This document shows positions 52,679 through 61,487 of a DNA stretch of 64,000 nucleotides, one piece after another. How positions within the stretch are numbered: the stretch's first letter is position 1; every line of letters begins with the position of its first letter. The stretch is from positions 1 to 64,000 of the forward strand of contig JANXCE010000004.1 of the NCBI GenBank assembly GCA_025059715.1, written 5' to 3'. Position numbers and translations under genes: made by a program. Under the pieces are notes generated by a model, which was not told the DNA's origin, did no database searches, and saw only the letters and a list, made by a program, of their open reading frames with translations. The stretch comes from Caldimicrobium sp. (GTDB taxonomy: Bacteria > Desulfobacterota > Thermodesulfobacteria > Thermodesulfobacteriales > Thermodesulfobacteriaceae).

Positions 52679-53173
52679 ATGGGGAAGGTAAGGAAGGTTC
52701 TTTATATAAGCCTTTTAGTAGTAATACTATACATTCTCTTTCCTACAGCCTTAAAAGGGTCCACTTCCAACCTTTTCTTTAGCTCACCAGATGGAAAGAG
52801 ATATAATTTTGCAGATTTTAGGGGTAAGTATCTCCTGGTTAATCTTTTCTCCAGTTATTGTCCTCCCTGTATGGTCGAACTAAAGGTTCTTCAAAAACTT
52901 CATGAAAGTTGTGACACCAAAGGTCTGCAAATTGTGTCTCTCATGATTGATCGTGACGGTGCTCCCCTCTTACCTAAGATCATTTCTTCAAGAAATCTTA
53001 CCTATCCGGTAGGTTTAGCAAATCAGGACATCCTTAAGCTCTTCCCTGATTTTTCTATCACTCCCACCACCTATCTTTTTGATCCTCAGGGCAAGAGACT
53101 GGAGAGATTTGTCGGATTTAAAAACTATAAAGAGTGGACGCAAGTTCTGAGTAAGTATGTAAAATGTAACTAA
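52679..53173 (+). CDS. TlpA-like thioredoxin-fold protein
   Basis: The 164-residue protein has a signal anchor (VLYISLLVVILYILFPTAL), then a thioredoxin fold with active site SSYCPPCMVELKVLQKL and the conserved Pro in FSITPTTYLFDPQGK. Such proteins reduce periplasmic thiols, often for cytochrome c maturation. The start is preceded by AAGGAGG. It converges on selD with a four-base overlap. Confidence 0.88.
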   Translation: MGKVRKVLYISLLVVILYILFPTALKGSTSNLFFSSPDGKRYNFADFRGKYLLVNLFSSYCPPCMVELKVLQKLHESCDTKGLQIVSLMIDRDGAPLLPKIISSRNLTYPVGLANQDILKLFPDFSITPTTYLFDPQGKRLERFVGFKNYKEWTQVLSKYVKCN

Positions 53174-54222
53174 GGAAGTATCTCTAAGGAGGGTTCACCC
53201 TCCATAACTTCTCCAACTAAGTATAAGGAGTAAAAGCCTCTCTCTAAGGCTTTACTCTCTAAGAGGGCTTTTTTTTCTTTTGGACAGGCAATAAGTAATC
53301 CCCCTGAAGTTTGGGCATCTGCAAGAATAAGGCGATCTTCCTCTTTTATAGTGGGATGGAATTTCAAAAGATTTGTGCAATAGGCAAGATTTTGATAATC
53401 TCCTTCGGGTATTATTCCCATCTGGGCAAATTCCCTTGCTTCCTTAAAGAAGGGGATGCGATGGAAGTAAAAGAGTAATTTTTTTTTGCTTCCTTGAGCC
53501 ATCTCTAAAGCATGTCCAATTAAGCCAAAGCCAGTTATATCAGTTGCAGAGCTTACTCCTACCTCTATCATTAACTCCGCAGGCACTTTATTTAGTTCAA
53601 TCATAGTGCTGACCATTTTCTTATAAAGGAGACTCTCTTCATTAAAAAGGCCTGCTTTAAAAGCGGTAGTGAGAATCCCTGTGCCTAAGGGTTTAGTAAG
53701 GTAGAGTAGGTCTCCCGCCTTAGCACCTCTGTTGGTGATAATTCTCTCGGGATGAACGATTCCCACAAGGGCTAAACCATATTTAGGCTGGGGATCATCG
53801 ACGCTGTGTCCACCTACGAGGAGGGCTCCTGCTTCTTTGATTTTGGATAGACCTCCCTCAAGGATTTTTTTTATAACCTCTCTGGGTATGCCCTTTTTGG
53901 GAAAGGAGAGGAGATTAAGCGCAAGAAGGGGCTTTGCTCCAGTGACATATATGTCAGAGAGGGAATTGGCAGAGGCAATTTGTCCAAAGATGAAGGGATC
54001 GTCTACCACGGGGGTAAAGAAATCTGCGCTAAATACAATGGCGAGTTCAGAAGTAAGTCTAAAAATTGCAGCATCTGCTCCATATTCAAAGCTTTGAAGA
54101 AGATCTGGATGAGAGGGTAGGGGAAGTTCTTGAAGGATCTCCTCCAGGAACTCCTGGGGAAGCTTGGAAGCTCAGCCTGAGGCGGTAACCATCTGAGTCA
54201 ATTTAATCCTTGGCGCACTCAC
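53170..54222 (-). CDS. selD: Selenophosphate synthase SelD, with predicted selenocysteine (in-frame UGA)
   Basis: The ORF track reports only 279 residues from a false GTG start. The same frame continues upstream through a TGA (54174-54172) to GTG at 54222, giving 350 residues: SAPRIKLTQMVTASG-UGA-ASKLPQEFLEEIL. In the family, the position after SG in SGCAAKL is the active Cys or Sec. A stem-loop (54162-54139) begins nine bases after the UGA. SelD makes selenophosphate from selenide and ATP for Sec-tRNA. GGGAG precedes the GTG; the start overlaps mogA by 20 bases. The later part (GASNSLSDIYVTGAKPLLALN) fits SelD. Confidence 0.9.
54139..54162 (-). promoter_or_regulatory. Candidate bacterial SECIS stem-loop of selD
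   Basis: Minus strand CTTCC-CCAGG-AGTT-CCTGG-AGGAG folds into a stem of nine pairs with one C-A mismatch and a four-base loop containing G in second place. The loop lies about 20 bases after the UGA, in the range where SelB-binding elements are placed. It also codes for protein. Confidence 0.55.
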
Positions 54223-54694
54223 TGGGGTCTCCCTTAATTTTATTTACCGCATGCCAAAGGAGCTCCTTTAATTGGGGCATGATCTCTCTTAATGCCCTGG
54301 GACTTCCTGGAAGATTAACAATAAGTGTTTGTCCACAAACCCCTGCTAATCCTCTACTCAGAGCAGAGAGAGAAGTTTTGCTAAAACCAATAAACCTAAT
54401 ATACTCCGCAATTCCAGGGATTTCCCTCTCAATGACCTCTTTTGTAGCTTCGGGAGTAACATCTCGAGGATGAACACCAGTGCCTCCAGAAGTAAGAAGG
54501 AGATCTACTTTGGAGGACTCACAGAGGCTCTTGAGTTTACTTACAATGAGGGGCTTCTCATCTGGCAGAAGGGTATAATCCACTACTTCCCAACCAAGGC
54601 TCTCAAGAAACTCAAGAAGGTATTTGCCTGAGAGATCCTCCCTTTCCCCTCTACTTCCTCTATCACTCAAGATTAATATAGCGCACTTAATCAT
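54203..54694 (-). CDS. mog: Molybdopterin adenylyltransferase (MogA/MoaB family)
   Basis: The 163-residue protein has LLTSGGTGVHPRDVTPEATKEVIEREIPGIAEYIR, the signature of MogA/MoaB, and LIVNLPGSPRALREIM near the C-terminus. It adenylates molybdopterin before metal insertion. MogA versus MoaB cannot be told with certainty. It overlaps selD (20 bases) and the EF-G-like gene (4 bases), so the three are one transcript. Co-location with selD suggests a molybdo- or tungsto-selenoenzyme such as formate dehydrogenase. Confidence 0.9.
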   Translation of the reverse strand: MIKCAILILSDRGSRGEREDLSGKYLLEFLESLGWEVVDYTLLPDEKPLIVSKLKSLCESSKVDLLLTSGGTGVHPRDVTPEATKEVIEREIPGIAEYIRFIGFSKTSLSALSRGLAGVCGQTLIVNLPGSPRALREIMPQLKELLWHAVNKIKGDPSECAKD

Positions 54695-56646
54695 TCTCCC
54701 ACTTCCGCCTTTGCTTGAGCAATTATCCTTTCCGCAATAAAGGGAGGAACTTCCTCGTAATGGGAGAATTTGCTAACAAAGTAGCCTCTTCCTGCAGTAA
54801 TTCCATTAAGGGTTACTACATACTCTAAAAGTTCTGCCATGGGAGCTTGAGCCCTTATTTTAGTTTGTTTTCCCCTCTTCTCAAGATTTAAAACCCTTCC
54901 CCTTCGGGAATTAAGATCTCCAATTACATCTCCCACGGTCTCATCAGGCACAAAGATCTCAAGTTCTAAATAGGGCTCAAGCAGTGTTGGACTTGCTTGT
55001 TCCAGGGCCTTTTTCAAACAGTGAAAAGCAGCAATCTTAAAGGCAAGATCAGAGGAGTCTACCTCATGAGACTTTCCATCGTAGAACTGCACTTTCAGAT
55101 CCACCACTGGGCAACCAGCAAGCACACCCTTCTCCATAGCTTCTCTCACCCCCTTTTCTACTGCCGGAACATAATTGCGCGGGACATTCATGCCCGTTAA
55201 GGTCTCCACAAACTCAAACCCCTTTCCTCTCTCTAAGGGAAACACGTGGAAGTGCACCTCAGCAAATTGCCCCCTTCCCCCGCTTTGTTTCTTATGCCGG
55301 TATATTACTGCCTGAACAGGTTTTTTAATAGTCTCTCTATAGGGCACCTTAGGAAGGGATGTTTTAACCTTAACTCCATATTTTTCTTTAAGTTTTTCCA
55401 CAGTCTTTTCTATGTGAACCTTTCCTAAGCCTGAGACAAGAAGTTCTCTCGTCTCCTCGTGGCGATAAAAATGTAAAGAAGGATCTTCCTCTTTAAGTTT
55501 GGATATTGCTCCGCTAATTTTATCCTCATCCGCTCTGCTCTCTGGAATAAGAGCCAAAGTAAACATAGGAGTAGGCATCTCTGGAGAGGGAAGTGCCACC
55601 TTGAGGGGTTCTAAGGAAAAGGTATCACCTGTTTTTAGAGACTCTACTTTGGGAAAAACCACAATTTCCCCTTCCCTAATTTCCTTTATAGCTTCCAGAG
55701 AGTCTCCTCGAGGAGAGAGTATCTGGGTATACTTTTCCTCTTTACCCTGAGAGGTATAAAGAAGGCTATCGGGTTTAAAAGACCCCTTGAAAACCCTTCC
55801 GAAAGAAAGCTTTCCCGCATAGGGATCATAGAGGGTCTTAAAGATAAAGCCATAGGAATTCTGGTGATTTAGTTGCGGAAAATCTCGCTCAGGATAAATT
55901 TCAAGGAGTCTTTTTAAAAAAAGGGAAACTCCCCTTCCCGTTTGAGCGGAGCCTATAAAAATTGGAACCATCCTTTGATTTTGAAGGTTCAATTTTAAAC
56001 CCTCAAGAAGTTCCTCTTTAGTTAACTCTCCAGTTTCCAGATACTTTTCTATGAATTCATCCTTTGCCTCTGCTGTTACTTCCATAAGTTGTTCTCTTAA
56101 AGTTTTAACCCTCTCTACATACTGATCAGGAACGGAGTTAAATTTTAGATTTTCTCCCTCCTCGGTAAGAGAGGCATTTTCAATAAGGTCAATGAGGGTC
56201 AAAGGTATAGAGGTATTAAAGCCGTAAACTACAGGAAGCTGGAGTATTTCTAAGAGATCTTGAAGATCGCAAATGGTTTGAGCCCACTGGGTTTTCTCCG
56301 AATCCAATTTATTTACAAAGGCTACTAAGGGGAGCTTTGCTTCTCGAGCAAGCTCAAAGATACGGTAAATGTGATATTTGATCGGAGTTGTAGAGTCTAC
56401 CACTAAGATTCCCAAGTCCGCAACAGCAGTTGCCCACTTAAGTTCTCCAACGAAATTTTCATCGCCAGGAGTGTCTATGAAATAGTAGGGCATTCCCTTA
56501 AATAGACAGCCATAAACATTTAAGAAAGTAGTTGGCCCTTTTTTAGGAATTTTCAACCTTGTTTGAGTAAGGGATAGAATTTTCTCAATCAATTGGGTTT
56601 TACCGCTTTCGGAACAACCAAAAACAGCTAAAACTCGTCCTCTCAT
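54691..56646 (-). CDS. EF-G-like GTPase lacking switch I
   Basis: The 651-residue protein follows the EF-G domain order: G domain with Walker A (FGCSESGKTQLIEKI), DTPGDENF and NKLDSEKTQ; domain II; domain III (GLGKVHIEKTVEKLKEKYGVKV); domain IV (KKQSGGRGQFAEVHFHV); and domain V. Between the P-loop and DTPG the usual stretch of about 60 residues with the RGITI effector motif is reduced to about 30. It resembles the EF-G-like group found beside regular EF-G in thermophiles. Its role in translation is unclear. It is the first gene of a three-gene unit with mog and selD. Confidence 0.85.
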   Translation of the reverse strand: MRGRVLAVFGCSESGKTQLIEKILSLTQTRLKIPKKGPTTFLNVYGCLFKGMPYYFIDTPGDENFVGELKWATAVADLGILVVDSTTPIKYHIYRIFELAREAKLPLVAFVNKLDSEKTQWAQTICDLQDLLEILQLPVVYGFNTSIPLTLIDLIENASLTEEGENLKFNSVPDQYVERVKTLREQLMEVTAEAKDEFIEKYLETGELTKEELLEGLKLNLQNQRMVPIFIGSAQTGRGVSLFLKRLLEIYPERDFPQLNHQNSYGFIFKTLYDPYAGKLSFGRVFKGSFKPDSLLYTSQGKEEKYTQILSPRGDSLEAIKEIREGEIVVFPKVESLKTGDTFSLEPLKVALPSPEMPTPMFTLALIPESRADEDKISGAISKLKEEDPSLHFYRHEETRELLVSGLGKVHIEKTVEKLKEKYGVKVKTSLPKVPYRETIKKPVQAVIYRHKKQSGGRGQFAEVHFHVFPLERGKGFEFVETLTGMNVPRNYVPAVEKGVREAMEKGVLAGCPVVDLKVQFYDGKSHEVDSSDLAFKIAAFHCLKKALEQASPTLLEPYLELEIFVPDETVGDVIGDLNSRRGRVLNLEKRGKQTKIRAQAPMAELLEYVVTLNGITAGRGYFVSKFSHYEEVPPFIAERIIAQAKAEVGE

Positions 56647-56699
56647 GGTGTTTACCTCCTTTTTATGTTAAACTTATTATTATATATTATAAAAATATA

Positions 56700-57117
56700 A
56701 AAACGACAAGATCATTAAAAACACTATCATATATTATTGGGCAACAAACTTTTGAAGATAAAAAAGCAAGGCCTGTTTCTCTTTGGATAGAGGCCTCTCC
56801 TTTTATGTCTAACCCAAAAAAATTTTTTCAATGGTTCTTAGAATTTTAATAAAGGCTTGCCGTATCTTGGTCTCAAGCTTTTCGAACCCCTTTAAAAGAA
56901 TTATTGGTGTTACTGCGAGATAATTTTCAAGTGGATGTGTCAGCCCCTTTGGCTTAAATTACAAGTGGGACTTTTGAAGCTGAAGCCCTGCTTTTCTAAG
57001 GGTTACATTTTAAAGAGGGCACTAAATTAAACACTTTTCCATCTTATAAAAGGTTGTAATGGTAATAATTTTGATTAAAATGATGAAAGAATCAAAAGTG
57101 AAATCGACAAGAGAATT
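56700..57117 (+). other. Non-coding gap with a coding-like decayed frame
   Basis: There is no intact ORF or RNA that I can name. In one plus-strand frame 56735-56850 reads GQQTFEDKKARPVSLWIEASPFMSNPKKFFQWFLEF before a stop, and another stretch nearer 57000 reads LRDNFQVDVSAPLA. These look like relics of a gene. Immediately before the ZnuA-like gene, GGTAATAATTTTGATTAAAATGATG is AT-rich and loosely palindromic, but I cannot claim a Zur site. Confidence 0.35.
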
Positions 57118-57942
57118 ATGAGCTTAAATGTTAAGGTTATAATTTTTCTCCTTTTATTTTTTGTCTTAGGCTCTAAGATGACCTATGCTAAAGAGTGGGC
57201 TATTTCCTCTTATCCACTCTTTAAAATAATGCAGGAAATTTTTAAGGAAGAGAGCCTTTATCTTATTCAACCCCCAAGGGGAGAGTTTCACTTTGCTGAG
57301 CTAAGCCCTAAGGAGTGGCAAAGATTAAAAGGTGCGGAGCTTGTTTTTGTTGTGGGAACCGAGCCTTGGGCGTCAAGGTTAATAAAGACCCTTCCAAATG
57401 AGAAGGTTCTATCTCTTTTAGAGACCAATGAAAAACCAGTAGATCCCCATTTGTGGTTTGACCTTGAGAGATTAGAAAGGAAATTAAAAACCCTTGTAGA
57501 ACTACCTCAAGTAAAGGCTAAGCCCCTTTATGCTACTTATTATAAAAGAAGTGAAGAATTTCTGCAAAGGGTTCGAACCCTCAGAGAGGCTTATGGCACT
57601 TTAAAAAAATGTCCCCAGAGGGAATTATACATCATAGGGCACAGCGTTTTCTATTATTTATTCAAGGACCTCTCTATTCAGGAAAGGCCTCTTATAAGGG
57701 GGCATCACCATGGAGAGATTAGTGCCAAAAAATTAAAAGAGGTAATCCAATTAGCCAAGGAGAGAAAGATTAAAGCCCTCCTCTTGACAGAAAGGGAATT
57801 TATTAAATATAAGAAAACCTTTGAAAAAGAGGGATTAGAGATTTTAGAGGCCTGGTCTGGAGATTATGATAGACCTGGAGATTTGGTTACGCTTCTTGAG
57901 GATAATTTAAAGGTTTTTAAAAAAGCACTTAATTGTCCTTAA
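57118..57942 (+). CDS. ZnuA-like metal ABC transporter substrate-binding protein
   Basis: The 274-residue protein has a signal peptide (MSLNVKVIIFLLLFFVLGSKMTYA) and the TroA-type domain with putative ligands in FHFAELSPKEW, DPHLWFDLERLE, and GHSVFYYLF, plus RGHHHGEIS. The typical His-rich loop is absent. It binds Zn2+ or Mn2+ in the periplasm. No permease or ATPase gene lies nearby, so it is an orphan. The start is ATG at 57118. The end overlaps the track start of secDF but precedes its chosen start by 11 bases. Confidence 0.8.
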   Translation: MSLNVKVIIFLLLFFVLGSKMTYAKEWAISSYPLFKIMQEIFKEESLYLIQPPRGEFHFAELSPKEWQRLKGAELVFVVGTEPWASRLIKTLPNEKVLSLLETNEKPVDPHLWFDLERLERKLKTLVELPQVKAKPLYATYYKRSEEFLQRVRTLREAYGTLKKCPQRELYIIGHSVFYYLFKDLSIQERPLIRGHHHGEISAKKLKEVIQLAKERKIKALLLTEREFIKYKKTFEKEGLEILEAWSGDYDRPGDLVTLLEDNLKVFKKALNCP

Positions 57943-57953
57943 AAGGAGACCCT

Positions 57954-60554
57954 ATGAGAGGAATACTTAAATTGAAAATCCTTTTGGTGATAGTTTTAAC
58001 TTTAGTTGCGGGAATTTTACTGTTACCAACTTTAATTCCAGACCTCCCTCCTTGGTTTACTAAGTACATATACAGGGGCCAACTTAAGCTCGGGTTAGAT
58101 CTTAAGGGAGGAGTTCATCTGGTGCTCAAGCCTGATCTCGATAAGGCTCTACAGAATCAACTTGAGAATTATCTGCGAGATATTAGGCAAAACTTAGAAA
58201 AGAGGGGTATTAACTTTGAATTGCAAAGAGAGCCTTTTAGAGCTACCTTCAGACTATTTAAAGAAGAGGATTTAATGGTCTTTAAAAAAGAGATAATTGG
58301 TGGTTTGAAAGAACTTTCCATTGAGAGCGAAAAAAGAGAAAAAGATGCCTTTGTGCTTGTGTTAGGGCTTTCTTCGGAGCGTGAGGGGTTTATCCGTGAA
58401 AATCTTGTTAATCAGCTTCTTGAGGTTCTGAGAAATAGGATTGACCAATTCGGTGTCTCTGAACCTATTATTACCAAACATGGTAAGGACAAGGTAGTAG
58501 TGCAATTGCCTGGGATAAAGGATCCTGAAAGGGCACTTAGACTTATAGGACAGACCGCTCAACTTGAATTCAAACTGGTGGATGAGGAGACTCAGACGAA
58601 AATTAATATTAATACCCTTGTCAATGTCCTTACTCAGGAAGGAAGAATAAAGGATCTGCACAATATCGAAGAGTGGCGCTCCGCTCTTAAACCATATCTT
58701 CCTCCAGACACAGAGTTTTATTTCTTGGTTGAAAAAGACAGAGAGACTGGCCAGATCACTCGAAGCCCCATATTATTGAAGAGAGAAACTCTTCTTACTG
58801 GAGAATATCTAAGGAATGCTCAAGTGCGCATTGATCCGAATTTTAATGAACCCTATGTTTGGATTCAATTCAATGAGAGGGGTGCCAAGATTTTTGAAGC
58901 AATTACCGCTATTAATGTGGGTAAGCGATTAGCCATAGTGCTTGATGATGTAGTGAGGTCTGCACCGGTGATTAGAGAGAAGATCTCAGGGGGGGAGGCT
59001 CAGATAACAGGCTCTTTTACCCTGGAAGAAGCTCAAGATCTCTCCTTAGTTCTAAGGGCTGGGGCTCTGCCTGCACCAGTTAAAATCCTCCAAAATATCA
59101 CCATCGGGCCCTCTTTAGGTAAAGACTCTATTGAAAAGGGAATAAAAGCGGGTCTCATAGGGGCCTTAGCGGTGATTATCTTTGCCCTTATTTACTATAA
59201 GATTTCTGGATTAGTAGCAGTCATAGCCCTGATATTGAATATCTATTATCTTATTGCCCTTCTCTCCGCCTTTCAAGCTACTTTGACCTTACCCGGCATT
59301 GCAGGTATTATTCTCAGTATTGGCATGGGGATAGACTCAAATGTTCTTATCTTTGAAAGAATTAGAGAAGAGCTTAGGTTGGGAAGAACCTCCTATTCTG
59401 CGGTATTTCAAGGTTATAGCAAGGCCTTTTGGACTATATTTGATGCCCATATCACTGTGTTAATAACTTCCCTAATTCTGTTCATCTTTGGCACCGGGCC
59501 CATAAGAGGTTTTGCCGTCACCCTCTCAATTTCTATTTTGGTTAATCTATTCACTGCAATCTTTGCTACCAAAATCTTTTACGAATACCTTTATGATAAG
59601 GGCAAAGAGCTAAAGGTTTCTTTTTTGTCCCTGCTGGAGAGACCCAATTTCGATTTCATGAAATATAAAAGGATCTTCGGGATAATTTCTCTGGTTTTAT
59701 GTTCAGTAGGTATTTTGGGCTTCTTTTTAACTCTGGCAGGAAGAGCTAATTTGGGTATCGATTTTACTGGTGGAACTCTCCTTTATCTTAAGACCGAAAA
59801 ACCCCCTATTTTAGAGGAGATAAGGAAAACTCTTAAAGAGGCTGGTTTTCCCGATGTGGTTCTACAAGATGTAAAGGGAGAGAACATGCTCCTTCTTAAA
59901 ATCAAAAGTGAAAGGGAGACTCTAACTGAGGAAGTAAATCGCATAGTAAGTGCCCTCTCCCAGAAGCTTCCAGAGTTAAAAATTCAAGTTTTAGCCAAAG
60001 AAGAGATTGGAGGTGTTATTAGTAAAGAGTTACAGAAAAAGGCTATCTTTGCAGTTCTTGGAGCTGTGATTGGTATCATCCTCTATCTCAGTTTTAGATT
60101 TAATCTTTATTTTGGTATTGCGGCTGGGCTTGCAACTTTTCACGATGTCATCGGAGTTTTTGCAATCTTTTACATGTTGGGGCTCGAAATTAATCTTCTT
60201 TTCATAACTGCCCTTTTGACTATAGCAGGTTATTCTCTTACAGATACAGTAGTCATTTTTGATCGTATTAGAGAGGTCATTTTAAAGGAAGAGATTTCAG
60301 GAGATTTTGACGCCCTCATTAATAGAAGTTTAAATGAAGTATTCTCTCGAACAATCATAACAACCCTAACCACTCTTTTTGGCTCTTTAGCCCTTTTATT
60401 TTTTGGAGGAATTGTGATTAGAGATTTTGCCCTGGCCTTGACTTTGGGCTTTATTCTTGGCACCTATAGTTCCATTTTTATTGCCTCACCTCTTTTGAAA
60501 CTTTTGCACAAGGGAAAAATTCCTGAGCTCAAAAAAGCGGAAGAGATGTTATAA
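57954..60554 (+). CDS. secDF: SecD-SecF fusion protein translocase subunit
   Basis: The ATG at 57954, eight bases after AAAGGAGA, gives 866 residues. The SecD half has GLDLKGGVHLVLKPD and the RND-type helix block IGMGIDSNVLIFERIREELRLG. The SecF half starts near residue 570 with LGIDFTGGTLLYLKT and ends with SLTDTVVIFDRIREVI and twelve helices in total. The fused form is found in several phyla. It uses proton force to complete export. yajC is not visible. It converges on fmt with a six-base overlap. Confidence 0.95.
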   Translation: MRGILKLKILLVIVLTLVAGILLLPTLIPDLPPWFTKYIYRGQLKLGLDLKGGVHLVLKPDLDKALQNQLENYLRDIRQNLEKRGINFELQREPFRATFRLFKEEDLMVFKKEIIGGLKELSIESEKREKDAFVLVLGLSSEREGFIRENLVNQLLEVLRNRIDQFGVSEPIITKHGKDKVVVQLPGIKDPERALRLIGQTAQLEFKLVDEETQTKININTLVNVLTQEGRIKDLHNIEEWRSALKPYLPPDTEFYFLVEKDRETGQITRSPILLKRETLLTGEYLRNAQVRIDPNFNEPYVWIQFNERGAKIFEAITAINVGKRLAIVLDDVVRSAPVIREKISGGEAQITGSFTLEEAQDLSLVLRAGALPAPVKILQNITIGPSLGKDSIEKGIKAGLIGALAVIIFALIYYKISGLVAVIALILNIYYLIALLSAFQATLTLPGIAGIILSIGMGIDSNVLIFERIREELRLGRTSYSAVFQGYSKAFWTIFDAHITVLITSLILFIFGTGPIRGFAVTLSISILVNLFTAIFATKIFYEYLYDKGKELKVSFLSLLERPNFDFMKYKRIFGIISLVLCSVGILGFFLTLAGRANLGIDFTGGTLLYLKTEKPPILEEIRKTLKEAGFPDVVLQDVKGENMLLLKIKSERETLTEEVNRIVSALSQKLPELKIQVLAKEEIGGVISKELQKKAIFAVLGAVIGIILYLSFRFNLYFGIAAGLATFHDVIGVFAIFYMLGLEINLLFITALLTIAGYSLTDTVVIFDRIREVILKEEISGDFDALINRSLNEVFSRTIITTLTTLFGSLALLFFGGIVIRDFALALTLGFILGTYSSIFIASPLLKLLHKGKIPELKKAEEML

Positions 60555-61487
60555 AAGCAAGTCCCCCACTTTAAGTCTTTGCCCTATTGCAAATTGATAG
60601 GCGGATACCCTTTGTCTTCCCTCAAGTTGAACTTCCTTTAGCAGAAGGGCTCCCTTTGTGGTAGCAACCAAAAGGCCTTCTTTATCAATCTTTATTATGG
60701 ACCCTACTGGATGTCCCATAATATTGGGCATAGCCTTAGCAGAGTGTATTTTTAGGATTTTGTCTCTAAATTTAGTGTAGGTTCCAGGCCAGGGGTAAAA
60801 GGCTCTTACTTTTCTCTCAATTAGAGTGGCCTCTTCATTAAAGGTTATGTATCCATCCTCCTTCTTAATCAATGGAGCATAGGTTGCCTCTTCATGATTT
60901 TGGGGCTTTGGTATAAGTTTGCCATCTTTTAAAAGAGTTAAGGCCTCCTCTAAGGCATGGACAGATAATTCAGAAAGTTTTTCTGTTAAAGAGATACTGT
61001 TGTCTTCCTCCGCTATGGCTATTTTTTTTTGTAAAAGTATGGGACCGGTATCTAACCCCTCATCCATAAGCATTATGGTAACCCCAGTTTCTATCTCGCC
61101 ATTTAGTAGAGTCCATTGCACAGGGGATGCCCCTCTATACTTTGGAAGAAGGGAAAGATGGATATTCCAGGCACCCTCCCTTGGGATTTCAAGTAACTCC
61201 TTTGGTAGAATCTTTCCGTAGGCAAAAACTATTATTAAATCAGGGCTTAAATCCTCCATCTGTCTCAAAAAAGTTTCCTCTTTAATTTTGTTTGGCTCAA
61301 AAATCTTGAGATTTCTCTCTTGAGCCCAAATCTTTACTGGGGAGGGAAGGATTTTGAGTCCCCTTCCCTTAGGTTTATCAGGTTGGGTAACTATACCTAC
61401 CAGCTCTTCATTCCGATACAAAAATTCAAGCACTGGGAGAACAAATTTAGGAGAGCCAAAAAAAACAATCTGATATTTATGGTTCAT
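60549..61487 (-). CDS. fmt: Methionyl-tRNA formyltransferase
   Basis: The 312-residue enzyme has the N-terminal domain with [40 protein letters not shown], containing the formyltransferase Asn/His/Asp motif, and a C-terminal OB-like domain ([23 protein letters not shown]). It formylates initiator Met-tRNA with 10-formyl-THF. The start overlaps the clpB stop by four bases. No def gene lies in the window. Confidence 0.95.
   Translation of the reverse strand: MNHKYQIVFFGSPKFVLPVLEFLYRNEELVGIVTQPDKPKGRGLKILPSPVKIWAQERNLKIFEPNKIKEETFLRQMEDLSPDLIIVFAYGKILPKELLEIPREGAWNIHLSLLPKYRGASPVQWTLLNGEIETGVTIMLMDEGLDTGPILLQKKIAIAEEDNSISLTEKLSELSVHALEEALTLLKDGKLIPKPQNHEEATYAPLIKKEDGYITFNEEATLIERKVRAFYPWPGTYTKFRDKILKIHSAKAMPNIMGHPVGSIIKIDKEGLLVATTKGALLLKEVQLEGRQRVSAYQFAIGQRLKVGDLLL

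Noticed and set aside
54007-54009. GTG start for selD as given by the ORF track
   Set aside because: It would remove the ATP-binding N-terminus; the family's N-terminal residues are readable upstream through the UGA.
53837-54097. 86-aa plus ORF opposite selD
   Set aside because: Shadow; the minus-strand SelD frame explains the sequence.
56647-57117. tRNA-Sec or other RNA in the gap before the ZnuA-like gene
   Set aside because: I could not fold any cloverleaf or find a CCA-type end or T arm.
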